From positions 1,151,001 through 1,215,000 of the forward strand of contig NC_020888.1 in assembly GCF_000355675.1 (NCBI RefSeq): a stretch of DNA of 64,000 nt, read 5' to 3'. Source of the stretch: Thalassolituus oleivorans MIL-1 (GTDB taxonomy: Bacteria > Pseudomonadota > Gammaproteobacteria > Pseudomonadales > Oceanobacteraceae). How positions within the stretch are numbered: the first letter of the stretch is position 1; the number at the start of each line of letters is the position of its first letter. Under the pieces are notes generated by a model. That model did no database searches. It was not told where the DNA came from and worked only from the letters and a program-made list of their open reading frames with translations. Of this stretch, positions 8,759 through 18,728 are shown in pieces. The position numbers were made by a program, and so were the translations under genes.

Positions 8759-9877
8759 TTAGAAGCTATATTTTGCCGATACTTGCAGACGAGACATATC
8801 GCCATTGGCACCATTATCGATTTCACGCGTTGCCATACTGTACTCAACGCCGTAAGTGATAGGTTCGACAGGGTTGTACATCAAGTTTACGCGCACGCTA
8901 GAGATGTCGGTGGTTGATGTTGTTGGGGCAGCGCTATCGTAATCGGCCGTCAGCATGGAGTACATAGCAGTAGAGCGCAGTTTGCTGGTCCAGTGATGGC
9001 GATAAGCGATGAAAGCGGCGGTGGTTTTACTGGCTTTCAAATCTCCGTTCACCAAATTGGCATCGGTAACCGCGCCTAGGCCAACATAACGGCCAACACC
9101 GGTACCGCTAGTGAGGCTGAGTTTGAGGTCGTCGCCGCCGATCATTATTTTACCAGAAACATTGATACCAAAGCCCATTGCTGTGGTGCTATCAACATTG
9201 TTTACCGCATCTTCGTACGACAGTTGGCGCACCAAAGCGGCTACTGCAAAATTGCTATTGCCAGACTTTATATTATAGCGAGCAACAAAATCAGGCAGCA
9301 TGCCATCATCGCTTACGGCACCATCAACGGTGGTTTCTGGGTTCTCAATGGCTAGATCAAAATCGCCCATCGTGTAGCGGAATTGAGTTTGGCGAACGAA
9401 TACGGAGGATTCACTTGGCCCTAAGAAATCGACGGTTTCTGGTAGTGCTCCAGTATTCATAAAGGTCGTCCACGTCTGACCAGCGGTCAGGCCATCGTAC
9501 TTGAAGAAGGCATGACGTAGTCGTGGATTGTATGAGTTAGATACAACCTCGGTGCCACCTGGGCTGGAGAGAAAGTCCATCTCAATAAATCCGGTGACAG
9601 TTTCGCCGTCTTCAAGGGTAGTGACTGTTTTCATATTCAGGCGAGTTGATTTGGCACTGTAATCTAGATCCGCGCCTTCATCTTGACCGCCCACTGGGAT
9701 GGTCGATGGAACATAGAAATCACGGCCAATGTTTGCTGGCGCTATATCACCATCAGAATAGGTGCTTAGCATGGCATCCATTTTAATGAAGCCGCCGAAG
9801 CTGAACTCGGTATTGGCAGCGTTGACCGCCATTGGCAGTGCCGCAGTGGCCAGTAAAACCATAGGTAATTTGCGCAT
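8759..9877 (-). CDS. DcaP-like outer membrane porin
   Basis: A 372-residue outer-membrane beta-barrel of the DcaP type, a trimeric channel family for small acidic or aromatic substrates. The start is ATG 9877: it has TAGGAG upstream and opens directly into a signal peptide (MRKLPMVLLATAALPMAVNA); an in-frame ATG at 9961 would put 28 residues ahead of it. Family signs are the first strand FSFGGFIKMDAMLSTYSDG, the segment AKSTRLNMKT, the central RQTQFRY and the terminal phenylalanine (VSAKYSF) typical of barrel proteins. No N-terminal coiled coil, which some DcaP members have, is visible. It is divergent from acs; a role in uptake of an organic acid fits the neighbourhood but is inference. Confidence 0.85.
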   Translation of the reverse strand: MRKLPMVLLATAALPMAVNAANTEFSFGGFIKMDAMLSTYSDGDIAPANIGRDFYVPSTIPVGGQDEGADLDYSAKSTRLNMKTVTTLEDGETVTGFIEMDFLSSPGGTEVVSNSYNPRLRHAFFKYDGLTAGQTWTTFMNTGALPETVDFLGPSESSVFVRQTQFRYTMGDFDLAIENPETTVDGAVSDDGMLPDFVARYNIKSGNSNFAVAALVRQLSYEDAVNNVDSTTAMGFGINVSGKIMIGGDDLKLSLTSGTGVGRYVGLGAVTDANLVNGDLKASKTTAAFIAYRHHWTSKLRSTAMYSMLTADYDSAAPTTSTTDISSVRVNLMYNPVEPITYGVEYSMATREIDNGANGDMSRLQVSAKYSF

Positions 9878-10240
9878 GCTTGTTCTCCTAATTTTTGTAT
9901 TGTGCAGAGCCACTATGGTGCACAAATTCTGTGCAATGAAATTAGCCAAAGGTCGAAGCACTCATCCTGACTGAGCAAATACTTTAGTTCTGGTTAGGTG
10001 AAACACCTGTTCAGTTTGCTGGAATCGAACCAAAGTGACGATGAATCGCCCCTAATGACAGTACTTTCCTGACTTTGTAGTATTCTCTGACTAGTAACTC
10101 ACTGCGCGATCTCTATTTGGGTTGAATAGACCATTGTCTAATTCAGCCTTGGTCCTAGTGCGACCAATATGGAGGTAGAACATTAAACGACGTCAGCTGT
10201 CGAGCTGGTTGAGCGTGATACGAATGACGGGAGAACAATA
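9878..10240. promoter_or_regulatory. Divergent promoter region between porin and acs
   Basis: These 363 bases hold no gene and must contain both promoters. Small symmetries are visible (AGGTGAAACACCT near 9994-10006; CAGCTGTCGAGCTG near 10195). In related bacteria acs is activated by CrbR, so a CrbR site is expected here, but I cannot point to a defined one. Confidence 0.5.
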
Positions 10241-12190
10241 ATGAGTGACGACAAGATTTATGAGGTTAAGCCTGAGTTTGCCAACTCAGCTTGGATCGAC
10301 AACGACAAGTATTTGCAGATGTATCAGCAATCGGTCATTAATCCTGATGGCTTCTGGCGCGAGGAAGCCAGTAAGCGTATTGATTGGATTAAACCTTTCA
10401 CCAAAGTGCGTAACGTTTCTTTCGATGATCACAAAGTCGATATCCGTTGGTTTGAAGACGGTACGCTCAACGCCTCTGCTAACTGTCTAGATCGCCATCT
10501 TGAAACACGCGCCGATCAAACCGCCATTATTTGGGAGGGTGACGACCCGAGTGATAGTAAAAACATCACCTATCGCGAATTGCATGAGCAAGTATCGCGC
10601 TTTGCCAACGCGCTACGCGGGCAGGGCGTACGTAAGGGCGATGTTGTTTGTATTTATATGCCGATGATTCCTGAAGCTGCCGTTGCAATGTTGGCGTGTA
10701 CTCGTATTGGGGCTATCCATTCGGTGGTATTTGGTGGTTTTTCACCAGATGCATTAGCGGGTCGTATTGAAGACAGTAATTCAAAAATTGTGATTACCGC
10801 TGATGAAGGCGTACGTGCAGGTAAAAAAGTTGCGCTGAAGGCCAATGTCGATGAAGCATTGACGCATCCAGCGATCAAATCATTAGAAAAAGTGATTGTG
10901 GTAAAACGCACTGGCGGCCCAGTGGCTTGGCATGCTGCGCGCGATGTTTGGTATGAAGACTTAATGGCGTTGGCATCCCCTAATTGTCCGCCAGAAGAAA
11001 TGAATGCCGAAGACCCGCTCTTTATTTTGTATACGTCAGGCTCCACCGGTAAACCAAAGGGTGTATTGCACACGACGGGCGGTTACATGGTTTGGGCGTC
11101 TATTACCCATCAGTACGTATTTGATTACCATGATGGTGATGTCTACTGGTGTACCGCGGATGTTGGCTGGGTAACCGGCCACACTTATCTGCTTTATGGG
11201 CCATTGGCGAATGGTGGTATTACCTTGATGTCGGAAGGTGTGCCGAATTATCCAAGCATTAATCGAATTTCGCAGATTATTGATAAACACCAAGTGAACA
11301 TTCTCTATACCGCGCCGACCGCGATTCGTTCACTGATGGCGGAAGGTACGGCTGCGGTCGAGAACACTAGTCGTAAGAGCCTGCGTCTGTTGGGTTCGGT
11401 TGGTGAACCGATCAATCCAGAAGCTTGGGAATGGTATTACCGCACAATGGGCGACGAGCGTTGCCCTGTGGTGGATACTTGGTGGCAAACCGAAACCGGT
11501 GGCATCATGATTACGCCGCTGCCGGGCGCTACGGCTGCTAAACCAGGCTCGGCAACTCGCCCATTCTTTGGTGTGCAGCCTGCGTTAGTGGATAGCGGCG
11601 GTATGATTCTAGATGGCGCTACTGACGGTAACTTAGTGATTGTTGATAGTTGGCCTGGCCAAGCACGCAGTGTTTATGGCGACCACGAACGCTTTGTTCA
11701 GACCTATTTTTCGACCTTTCGTGGTATGTACTTTACCGGTGACGGAGCCCGCCGTGATGCGGATGGCTACTATTGGATTACGGGTCGCGTAGACGATGTG
11801 ATTAACGTATCTGGCCACCGCATGGGCACTGCAGAAGTTGAGAGTTCGTTAGTGGCGCATCCTAAGGTTGCTGAGGCCGCTGTGGTGGGTTACCCCCACG
11901 ATATCAAAGGCCAAGGCATTTATGTGTATGTCACATTAAATTCCGGCGAAGAAGCTAGCGATGAATTGGTGAAAGAATTGCGTAACTGGGTGCGTGCTGA
12001 AATTGGCCCAGTGGCGACACCTGATTTAATTCAGATTACACCTGGATTACCGAAAACGCGTTCAGGCAAAATCATGCGTCGAATTTTGCGCAAAATTGCA
12101 GCCAACGAACATGACGCGCTGGGTGACATTTCAACGCTGGCAGATCCTGCTGTTGTTGAAACTTTGATTGAAGAGCGGCTAAACCGTTAA
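10241..12190 (+). CDS. acs: Acetyl-CoA synthetase
   Basis: AMP-forming acetate:CoA ligase (acetate + ATP + CoA to acetyl-CoA) for growth on acetate. At 649 residues it has the usual length. Visible motifs are the P-loop-like [19 protein letters not shown], the hinge region [21 protein letters not shown], and the C-terminal [11 protein letters not shown], whose lysine is the acetylation-regulated catalytic residue in this family. The ATG has GGGAGAA upstream. It is followed by the response regulator CrbR and the sensor CrbS, which control acs in Vibrio and Pseudomonas, so regulation by that pair is likely. Confidence 0.97.
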   Translation: MSDDKIYEVKPEFANSAWIDNDKYLQMYQQSVINPDGFWREEASKRIDWIKPFTKVRNVSFDDHKVDIRWFEDGTLNASANCLDRHLETRADQTAIIWEGDDPSDSKNITYRELHEQVSRFANALRGQGVRKGDVVCIYMPMIPEAAVAMLACTRIGAIHSVVFGGFSPDALAGRIEDSNSKIVITADEGVRAGKKVALKANVDEALTHPAIKSLEKVIVVKRTGGPVAWHAARDVWYEDLMALASPNCPPEEMNAEDPLFILYTSGSTGKPKGVLHTTGGYMVWASITHQYVFDYHDGDVYWCTADVGWVTGHTYLLYGPLANGGITLMSEGVPNYPSINRISQIIDKHQVNILYTAPTAIRSLMAEGTAAVENTSRKSLRLLGSVGEPINPEAWEWYYRTMGDERCPVVDTWWQTETGGIMITPLPGATAAKPGSATRPFFGVQPALVDSGGMILDGATDGNLVIVDSWPGQARSVYGDHERFVQTYFSTFRGMYFTGDGARRDADGYYWITGRVDDVINVSGHRMGTAEVESSLVAHPKVAEAAVVGYPHDIKGQGIYVYVTLNSGEEASDELVKELRNWVRAEIGPVATPDLIQITPGLPKTRSGKIMRRILRKIAANEHDALGDISTLADPAVVETLIEERLNR

Positions 12191-12205
12191 GGTTTGGTTA
12201 CTAAC

Positions 12206-12230
12206 GCCGTCGAGCTTGCTCGGCGGCTTT
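12206..12230 (+). terminator. Probable terminator after acs
   Basis: A 9-bp stem GCCGTCGAG/CTCGGCGGC (one G-U pair) with loop CTTG is followed by only a short T-run. It begins 16 bases after the acs stop. It may reduce rather than block read-through into the regulator gene. Confidence 0.6.
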
Positions 12231-12310
12231 AGTGTTTCTAGACTAAAGTAATAGCAGACAGTAAGACACAACAATAACAAGGCGATGGAACAGCCAAACA
12301 GGAGGCAGTG

Positions 12311-13000
12311 ATGCAACTGGCCCAAAAAATTATTATTGCGGATGACCATCCGTTATTTCGCACCGCTATGCAGCAAGCTGTAAAACAGTTGTTGCCCGAT
12401 GTGTTGATTGAGCAGGCAGAATCGCTACCCGAGTTACAGCACTTAATCGAACTGCATAAAGATGCAGATTTGGTGCTGCTGGATTTGCAAATGCCCGGTG
12501 CCCACGGTTACTCAGGGCTAGTGTATATGCGTTCCCATTATCCTGAAATACCTGTCATTGTCGTTTCGGCTTGTGAAGATCCAGCGATTATGTGTCAGGC
12601 CATTGACCACGAAGCCGCTGGTTATATTGCTAAGTCTTCGTCACTTGATGAGATTTCTCGGGCAATTGGTTTGGTATTGCAAGGTGATATTTATTTACCT
12701 GAGAAAGCACGCCGTCATCAGCATCACCCGAATCCATTAGCGATGGACTTAGCGGTGCGTTTGGCGACGTTAACTCCGCAGCAATTCCGTGTGTTAACTA
12801 TGATGGCTGACGGTATGCTGAATAAGCAGATTGCTTATGATTTAGAAGTTAGTGAAGCGACCATTAAAGCTCATGTGACTGCTATTTTTCGCAAGCTTGG
12901 TGTGCGTACTCGTACGCAAGCAGTTATTGCCGTACAAAGTTTAGATATCGAAAAACCAGAAGGACGTATAGCGGCATCGTCATCACACGTTGATGCTTAA
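12311..13000 (+). CDS. crbR: LuxR-type response regulator of the acetate switch (CrbR-like)
   Basis: A 229-residue two-component regulator. Receiver domain at residues 1-125, with acidic pair DDHP near the start and phospho-acceptor in LLDLQMPG (about residue 57). LuxR helix-turn-helix at about 155-215 (LTPQQFRVLTMMADG, NKQIAYDLEVSEATIKAHV). ATG 12311 is preferred over GTG 12308 because GGAGG at 12301-12305 is then correctly spaced. Between acs and a convergent SSS-type hybrid kinase, this matches the CrbS/CrbR system that switches on acs when acetate is to be consumed. The regulatory assignment rests on context and family knowledge. Confidence 0.88.
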   Translation: MQLAQKIIIADDHPLFRTAMQQAVKQLLPDVLIEQAESLPELQHLIELHKDADLVLLDLQMPGAHGYSGLVYMRSHYPEIPVIVVSACEDPAIMCQAIDHEAAGYIAKSSSLDEISRAIGLVLQGDIYLPEKARRHQHHPNPLAMDLAVRLATLTPQQFRVLTMMADGMLNKQIAYDLEVSEATIKAHVTAIFRKLGVRTRTQAVIAVQSLDIEKPEGRIAASSSHVDA

Positions 13001-13036
13001 TTCGCTTTATTCAATGATTTCTGTCGTTTTCCAAGC

Positions 13037-13064
13037 ACGCTTGCTGAGTTAACTCAGTAAGCGT
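13037..13064. repeat. 28-bp near-perfect palindrome over the crbS stop codon
   Basis: ACGCTTGCTGAG and its complement CTCAGTAAGCGT flank a TTAA centre with one mismatched pair. It overlaps the TAA of the kinase gene (13051-13049) and lies between two convergent genes. No T-run follows on either strand, so it is not a standard intrinsic terminator; it could be an RNA 3'-end hairpin. Confidence 0.55.
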
Positions 13065-16000
13065 CGCATCAAGGCTCGTAATGCCGCTGGGCGAACGGGC
13101 TTGCTTAAAAAATAGAACCCTAATGCCTTCGCTTGATCGGCTATTTCTGGACGAGGATCGGCAGTAATCAAAATTCCAGGAATGTCCGGGTTATTCATTT
13201 TTGCACGTATGCCCATCATGACATCTAGCCCTGTTGATTCGTGGTCGAGCTGATAATCTGCCAGCATAATTCGTGGTTCGAATGGGATATTTTGTGCTTC
13301 CGTTTCGTTTTGACATGCATGTAAATCGCATTCCCAGCTGCTGAGTAGAGCAGTCATACCCGCTAATACAGCCTCGTCGTTATCAATACAAAAGGTTGGT
13401 ATGCCACTAAAGTTGCCGGTGTTATTCAGTACGATATCGCTTTTATCAACTTTTTGTTCTTGAGCTGGAGTTAGAGGTAATTCAATGCGGAAACAGGTGC
13501 CGCGTCCCACTCGGGATGACACGCTGACTGAATGCTCCATTCTACGCGACATACGATCAACAATAGCGAGTCCTAGCCCCAGACCTTTAGTGTCTTGGCG
13601 TCCTTGATTGAGGCGTTTAAATTCGCCGAATATTTCAATTAATTTGTCTTGTGGTATGCCAAGACCAGTATCCCAAACCTCTAATAAAAGATGCTCTCCA
13701 CGTACTCTACAGCCTAATAAGATGCCACCCTTGTTGGTATAGCGCACAGCATTGCTTAAGAAGTTCTGAATGATTCTGCGCAGCCAATGCGCGTCACTAA
13801 TCACCCAATGCTTGCATTCGCGCACATGCAGCTTTAAGCCTTGATCGGCAGCAAGCGCAGTGAACTCATCGCGTAATGGCCGTAATACCGCGGCTAAGCT
13901 TATCGGCTTTAAGTTCGGCTCCATTGCCCCTGAATCGAGCTTTGATATTTCAACCAGCAATGACAGAACGTCCTCGGCAGATTGTAAAGCACCCTCTAAA
14001 TGCTTTAGTAGACCTTGCTGTTCGGTCGTTAAACGTTGCTGCGACAGCGTCGATGCAAACAGCTTTGCGGCATTTAATGGCTGCATTAAATCGTGGCCTG
14101 TCGCCGCTAAGAAACGCGTTTTGCTTTGGTTTGCATCAATTAATTGTGAGGTCAGATCGTCTAATTCTTGCGTTCGTTTTTCAACCCGTCTTTCTAAGGT
14201 TATGTTGGTTTCACGCAACGCCTGCTCTGCTTTTCGATGAGCTGTTATATCGGTAAAACTGGTAACGAAACCGCCATCAGGCATGGGGTGGCCTTGCATA
14301 GAAACGACGATGCCGTGGGGCAGAGAACGTTCAAAATGATGTGCGGATAATGTTTTTAAGTAATCCATACGTCGCTTAACTTGATCGGTTACTGCGCCTT
14401 CGCCACAAAAGCCGCGCATGGCGTTATAGGCGATGACTTCTTTGATGGGTTTTCCAATTTGAATAAAGCCTTTCGGGTATTCAAATAATTCTAAGTAGCG
14501 GCGATTCCAAGCGACTAAATTAAGGTTACGGTCAATGACACTGACCCCTTGATGGAGGTTTTCTAATGCAGCCTGTAATTGTTCACGGCTGAGTGTAAAT
14601 GCCTGACTTGCTTCACTGGCTAAGAAAGCCAAATCGCGAATTTGAATTTGCTCTCCGCCTAGTAGGGTCGAAAAAATAACCCGCGCCGATGATGAGCCAA
14701 CAACGGACGCTAGTAGCTCTTCAGCATCGTGTAAGAGATCATCAGATGCCATGGCATGGTCGTACTGAATACCATGACGAGCTTGATATAAGGTGAAGAA
14801 ACCATCGGTTTTTTGATACCCCAAAATGCGTTCAAGTACCACGCGTACATCATCGACTTTGCAATTAAACGATGATGTATGTTTGCGTTGATTGGAGCTG
14901 CGTACGCTGGTGAAATCACTAGCAAGCATACGTTCGCGAACGGATGCGTTAGTGACCACCGAGAAAAAGACAAATAGAGTGCAATTGACTAGTAAACTTA
15001 AAATTACGGTAAAACTGAAGTCGTCCATGTCGAAGCCAAACATATTGTTAGGCACGATAGAGTCGATTCCGCTAGGTGCGAATAGCTGTTGACTCAGTAC
15101 CGGCCAAAGCAACATTTGGAACCAAATAAAAGTACCGCCAAGTAAGCCCGCGACTGCGCCTTGACGATTGGCTCCTTGCCATATCAAGCCGCCAAATAGA
15201 GCTGGCGCAAATTGTGCGATGGCAGCGAACGACAATAAGCCTATTGCGGCGAGAGATTCAAACTCCCCGGCGATTCGATAAAATAAATACGAAACCCCGA
15301 TTAGTCCGATAATAACAACACGACGCACGGTTAGAACTAATCGCTGCACACCTGCTGGTTGCTGATTTTCTTGTTGTTGCCCATGGCGAAAGAAGGCGGG
15401 TAATACCAGTTCATTCGATACCATGGTACTGACGGCAATCGTGGCGACAATGATCATGCCGGTAGCGGCACTGCCGCCGCCGATAAAGGCAATAATCGCG
15501 AGTGCATCTTGGCCCATAGAAACGGGCAAACTGAGCACATAGGTATCCGGTGAAAAGCCTAAATCTTGCATAAATAAATGCCCCGTTAACGCAATCGGGG
15601 CAACAAATAACATCATGATGGCTAAATACAGCGGGAATAACCAACGCGCCGTTTGAATATGGTTGGTGTTTTCGTTTTCGACAACGGCGACTTGAAACTG
15701 CCGTGGTAAACACACAATGGCAAAACCGGCGAGCACGCTTTGTAAGATAAAGGACACTGAGACCATATTGCTTTGTAGTAGCGGATGATCGCTGGCCGTT
15801 TCTCGAGTTAATTTCAATATCTCTTCAGGGCTCTCGAATACCGAGGTCATAACCCAAATGCCAACCCCAACAAAGGCCAGTAATTTGACCAGAGACTCAA
15901 ATGCCACCGCTAAAATCATGCCCGGATGTTGCTCACTGGCGTCGATATCGCGAGTACCAAATATAATGACGAATAGAGCCATGACGACGCTGATGTAGAA

Positions 16001-16495
16001 ACCAGTGTCTTGCCAGATAGAGCCAGGAATACCGTAATCCAGCCCTAAAGGCTGGGTGAGTAACTCAAACGTCGTGGAAATTGCTTTTAGCTGCAGCGCG
16101 ATATAAGGAACGACCCCCATAACGGCAACGAGTGTGACTATGACGGCGAGGGTGTGATCGCGACCGTAGCGCGTGGCAATAAAGTCGGCAATTGAGGTTA
16201 GACGTTTTTCTTTGGTGATACGCACAATGCGTTCGAGTAGATTCCAAAAAAGCAGTAGAAATACGATGGGCCCGACGTAAATCGCTAAAAAAATCCAACC
16301 GCTGGATGCCGCTTGCCCAACCGCTCCATAGAAGGTCCATGATGTGCAATACACGGCCAGTGATAAGCTATAAACCAAGCCACTGCCATGTAAGGGTTTA
16401 CCTTGATGGGCGCGCCGGTCGCCGTACCAAGCAATCACAAAGAGCACGGCAATATAACAAATGGAGATTGTAATTAGCTGACTAACGGGAATCAT
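13049..16495 (-). CDS. crbS: SSS-transporter hybrid sensor histidine kinase (CrbS-like)
   Basis: A 1,148-residue sensor. Residues 1 to about 510 are a sodium/solute-symporter-type membrane domain, about 640-745 a PAS-like domain (LENLHQGVSVIDRNL), then a coiled linker, HisKA with phospho-histidine in AATGHDLMQPLN (about residue 801), HATPase (NFLSNAVRYT, DTGLGIP, GLGLGLAIV) and a C-terminal receiver (ADYQLDHESTG, Asp near 1077). This is the architecture of CrbS, which senses or couples to acetate availability and phosphorylates CrbR. The ATG has AAGGAT upstream. It faces the acs-crbR pair and is divergent from the DUF485-ActP operon. Whether its membrane domain transports anything is not evident. 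Confidence 0.9.
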   Translation of the reverse strand: MIPVSQLITISICYIAVLFVIAWYGDRRAHQGKPLHGSGLVYSLSLAVYCTSWTFYGAVGQAASSGWIFLAIYVGPIVFLLLFWNLLERIVRITKEKRLTSIADFIATRYGRDHTLAVIVTLVAVMGVVPYIALQLKAISTTFELLTQPLGLDYGIPGSIWQDTGFYISVVMALFVIIFGTRDIDASEQHPGMILAVAFESLVKLLAFVGVGIWVMTSVFESPEEILKLTRETASDHPLLQSNMVSVSFILQSVLAGFAIVCLPRQFQVAVVENENTNHIQTARWLFPLYLAIMMLFVAPIALTGHLFMQDLGFSPDTYVLSLPVSMGQDALAIIAFIGGGSAATGMIIVATIAVSTMVSNELVLPAFFRHGQQQENQQPAGVQRLVLTVRRVVIIGLIGVSYLFYRIAGEFESLAAIGLLSFAAIAQFAPALFGGLIWQGANRQGAVAGLLGGTFIWFQMLLWPVLSQQLFAPSGIDSIVPNNMFGFDMDDFSFTVILSLLVNCTLFVFFSVVTNASVRERMLASDFTSVRSSNQRKHTSSFNCKVDDVRVVLERILGYQKTDGFFTLYQARHGIQYDHAMASDDLLHDAEELLASVVGSSSARVIFSTLLGGEQIQIRDLAFLASEASQAFTLSREQLQAALENLHQGVSVIDRNLNLVAWNRRYLELFEYPKGFIQIGKPIKEVIAYNAMRGFCGEGAVTDQVKRRMDYLKTLSAHHFERSLPHGIVVSMQGHPMPDGGFVTSFTDITAHRKAEQALRETNITLERRVEKRTQELDDLTSQLIDANQSKTRFLAATGHDLMQPLNAAKLFASTLSQQRLTTEQQGLLKHLEGALQSAEDVLSLLVEISKLDSGAMEPNLKPISLAAVLRPLRDEFTALAADQGLKLHVRECKHWVISDAHWLRRIIQNFLSNAVRYTNKGGILLGCRVRGEHLLLEVWDTGLGIPQDKLIEIFGEFKRLNQGRQDTKGLGLGLAIVDRMSRRMEHSVSVSSRVGRGTCFRIELPLTPAQEQKVDKSDIVLNNTGNFSGIPTFCIDNDEAVLAGMTALLSSWECDLHACQNETEAQNIPFEPRIMLADYQLDHESTGLDVMMGIRAKMNNPDIPGILITADPRPEIADQAKALGFYFLSKPVRPAALRALMRRLLS

Positions 16496-16743
16496 GTCGA
16501 TCCTTAATGAATATGCATAAGATGGAGTGACGCATCGGCAGCATATTAACTTGTTCTTTTTATTGTCTTTCTTATGCCTCTGAGATTACCACGCGAGCTC
16601 GCGTTGTGTCCGTACAGGCCTAACTCATATTAGACGAAAGTTGTAGATGGTGCTCTGTAGCGCTGATGTTATAAGGTCTGCGACTATGGTCGATCTGGGG
16701 TATGGCAATACTTTCGATACACTGAAGACACGGAGGTGGTGGA

Positions 16744-17100
16744 ATGCAAACAGTGGAAAGTGAATCGAGCAGCTTGATTAGCCAACATCCCGACTATGCA
16801 GCTTGGGTTGCGGGGCAACGTCTATATCGTCGGCGCATGGCGGCGGTACTGGGTGGCAGCTATGCTGTATTTCTTCTCAGTGTCGTATTTTTACCCTGTA
16901 TATTACTAACGCCTGTGAGTGTCAGTAACCCTACCCCTTGGCTAGTGCCCTTTGCTGCATTTTTTATATTGTTGCAGTTCTTGCTTACCGGTATATACGT
17001 CAAGCATGCCAATACGGTGGGGGACGAAGAGCATGAACGCATGCGTTCTGAGTGTTTGCGCCTTAATAACGCCAGTAAATCTGCCGCGGTGAAGTCATGA
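16744..17100 (+). CDS. DUF485 family small membrane protein
   Basis: A 118-residue inner-membrane protein with two predicted membrane segments (about 35-58 and 65-88) and an amino end with HPDYAAWVAGQRLYRRRM, typical of DUF485 partners of acetate permeases (YjcH in E. coli). It has GGAGGT before the ATG, and its stop overlaps the start of the symporter gene by an ATGA arrangement, so the two are translationally coupled. Function in acetate transport is unproven but the pairing is widespread. Confidence 0.85.
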   Translation: MQTVESESSSLISQHPDYAAWVAGQRLYRRRMAAVLGGSYAVFLLSVVFLPCILLTPVSVSNPTPWLVPFAAFFILLQFLLTGIYVKHANTVGDEEHERMRSECLRLNNASKSAAVKS

Positions 17101-18677
17101 AGTGGCTGCTCAGTTTTTTAGTTTTATCGTCAACCGCACAGGTCTTTGCTGACGATAGTCGTGCGGCTATTTTGACCGCGCCTGATCCTCGCTATTTTGT
17201 TTTTTTCTTAATCCCGTTGGGAGTCTTATTGTTGTGGAGCGGTCGCCGAATTCGTACTGCAGCAGAATTTTATGCCTCTGGTCGCGATAACGGTGGTATT
17301 CGTAATGGCTTAGCGATTACCGGCGATTATTTGTCGGCTGCTTCGTTTTTAGGTATTGCCGGAATGATTGCCTTGAGTGGTTATCATGGTTTGCTGTATG
17401 CCGTCGGTTTTTTCGCAGGTTGGCCTCTGATTTTAGTCTTATTCGCTGAACGTTTAAGACGTCTTGGGCGTTTCACTCTTACCGATATTTTGGCGGTGAG
17501 ATTGCAGCGCTCAGCCGTTGCTCGCGTCGCAATGGCTGCGAGTGTGCCGGTTGTGGTGTTGTATTTAGCTGCTCAATTAGTAGCTGCAGGGCATCTGGCT
17601 GCGTATTTATTTTCGTTGCCATACATTGGCAGCGTAGTCGTTATTGGCATATTAACTGCGCTATTAGGTATCGCTGGTGGCTTGTTATTTTCCACTCGCG
17701 CTCAAGTAGTTAAAGCCGTTGTCATGTTATTGACGACACTGTTGTTGGTGGTTATGGGGTTACTGCAAGCGGATGTAGATATCACCACGTTATTTGCCAG
17801 TGATCATAAGCAACAGCCTTTGCTTTTAGCCACGTCGGCATTGCAAGAACAAGGCGCTTTATCGCAACTGAGTCTAGGCGTCGCTTTGCTTTTTGGTACA
17901 GCAGGGCTGCCTCACGTATTAACGCGGTTTTTTTCTGTTGCTGATCCTCGTCGCGCCAGAATGTCGGTATTTTATGCTACCGGATTTATTGGTGGATTCT
18001 ATTTACTGACGTTTGTTGTTGGTTATGCCGCCTTACGTTTATTGGATTTACATCCAGAAATGAACATATCGGTGGCGAATAACGGTGGGAATTTAGTCGC
18101 ATTACAATTGGCGTTAGGAGTAGGAGGTCCGATCTTAACTGGCCTTTTGGCTGCAGTGCTATTTGTGGTACTCATATCGGTGATGACCGCATTGCTCCTC
18201 TCGGGGGCATCGGCTATTTCACACGACTGGTATGCGGTAACGGTCAATCCAGGTCGAAGTTATTATAAACAGCGATTTATTCACAGTAGCTCTGTGGTTG
18301 GTCTGATATTGTTCGCCACTTTAGTCGCCATACTGATGCGTGGGCAAAATGTTGCTTATATTGTCGGTTTGGCCTTCGCCATCGCCGCCAGTGTGAGTTT
18401 TCCTTTGTTAACCTTAGCCTTGTATTGGAAGGGGTTGACGACAAGAGGCGCTGTAATAGGGGGCGGGTTAAGTTTGTCTTTGGTTTTACTGTGTATTGTT
18501 TTTGGCCCAGCGATTTGGGTCGATGGATTTGGTTTTAGTGAGCCAATCTTTGCTTGGTCGAACCCTGCCTTGCTATCGGTCACGATTGGCTTTGTGGCTA
18601 TCGTGTATTTTTCACTTAGTGACCGTTCTGAATTAGGTGCTCATGAGCGCCAGCAGGAATTTTCACAGCTTGATTAA
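17097..18677 (+). CDS. actP: Cation/acetate symporter, ActP-like
   Basis: A 526-residue SSS-family transporter, with a signal-like first segment and about 13 further membrane helices. Family motifs include AAEFYASGRDNGGIRNGLA, GDYLSAASFLGIAGM and, in the middle, GTAGLPHVLTRFFSV. It probably takes up short-chain carboxylates such as acetate with sodium. It forms an operon with DUF485 and is followed after 51 bases by the cNMP/CBS/DUF294 protein. Divergent from crbS, so likely under CrbR control. Substrate assignment is by family and context. Confidence 0.85.
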   Translation: MKWLLSFLVLSSTAQVFADDSRAAILTAPDPRYFVFFLIPLGVLLLWSGRRIRTAAEFYASGRDNGGIRNGLAITGDYLSAASFLGIAGMIALSGYHGLLYAVGFFAGWPLILVLFAERLRRLGRFTLTDILAVRLQRSAVARVAMAASVPVVVLYLAAQLVAAGHLAAYLFSLPYIGSVVVIGILTALLGIAGGLLFSTRAQVVKAVVMLLTTLLLVVMGLLQADVDITTLFASDHKQQPLLLATSALQEQGALSQLSLGVALLFGTAGLPHVLTRFFSVADPRRARMSVFYATGFIGGFYLLTFVVGYAALRLLDLHPEMNISVANNGGNLVALQLALGVGGPILTGLLAAVLFVVLISVMTALLLSGASAISHDWYAVTVNPGRSYYKQRFIHSSSVVGLILFATLVAILMRGQNVAYIVGLAFAIAASVSFPLLTLALYWKGLTTRGAVIGGGLSLSLVLLCIVFGPAIWVDGFGFSEPIFAWSNPALLSVTIGFVAIVYFSLSDRSELGAHERQQEFSQLD

Positions 18678-18728
18678 TCGCTTTAACAAAGCACCATTGC
18701 TGTCATAAATGATCGCTTAGGGAAAAAT

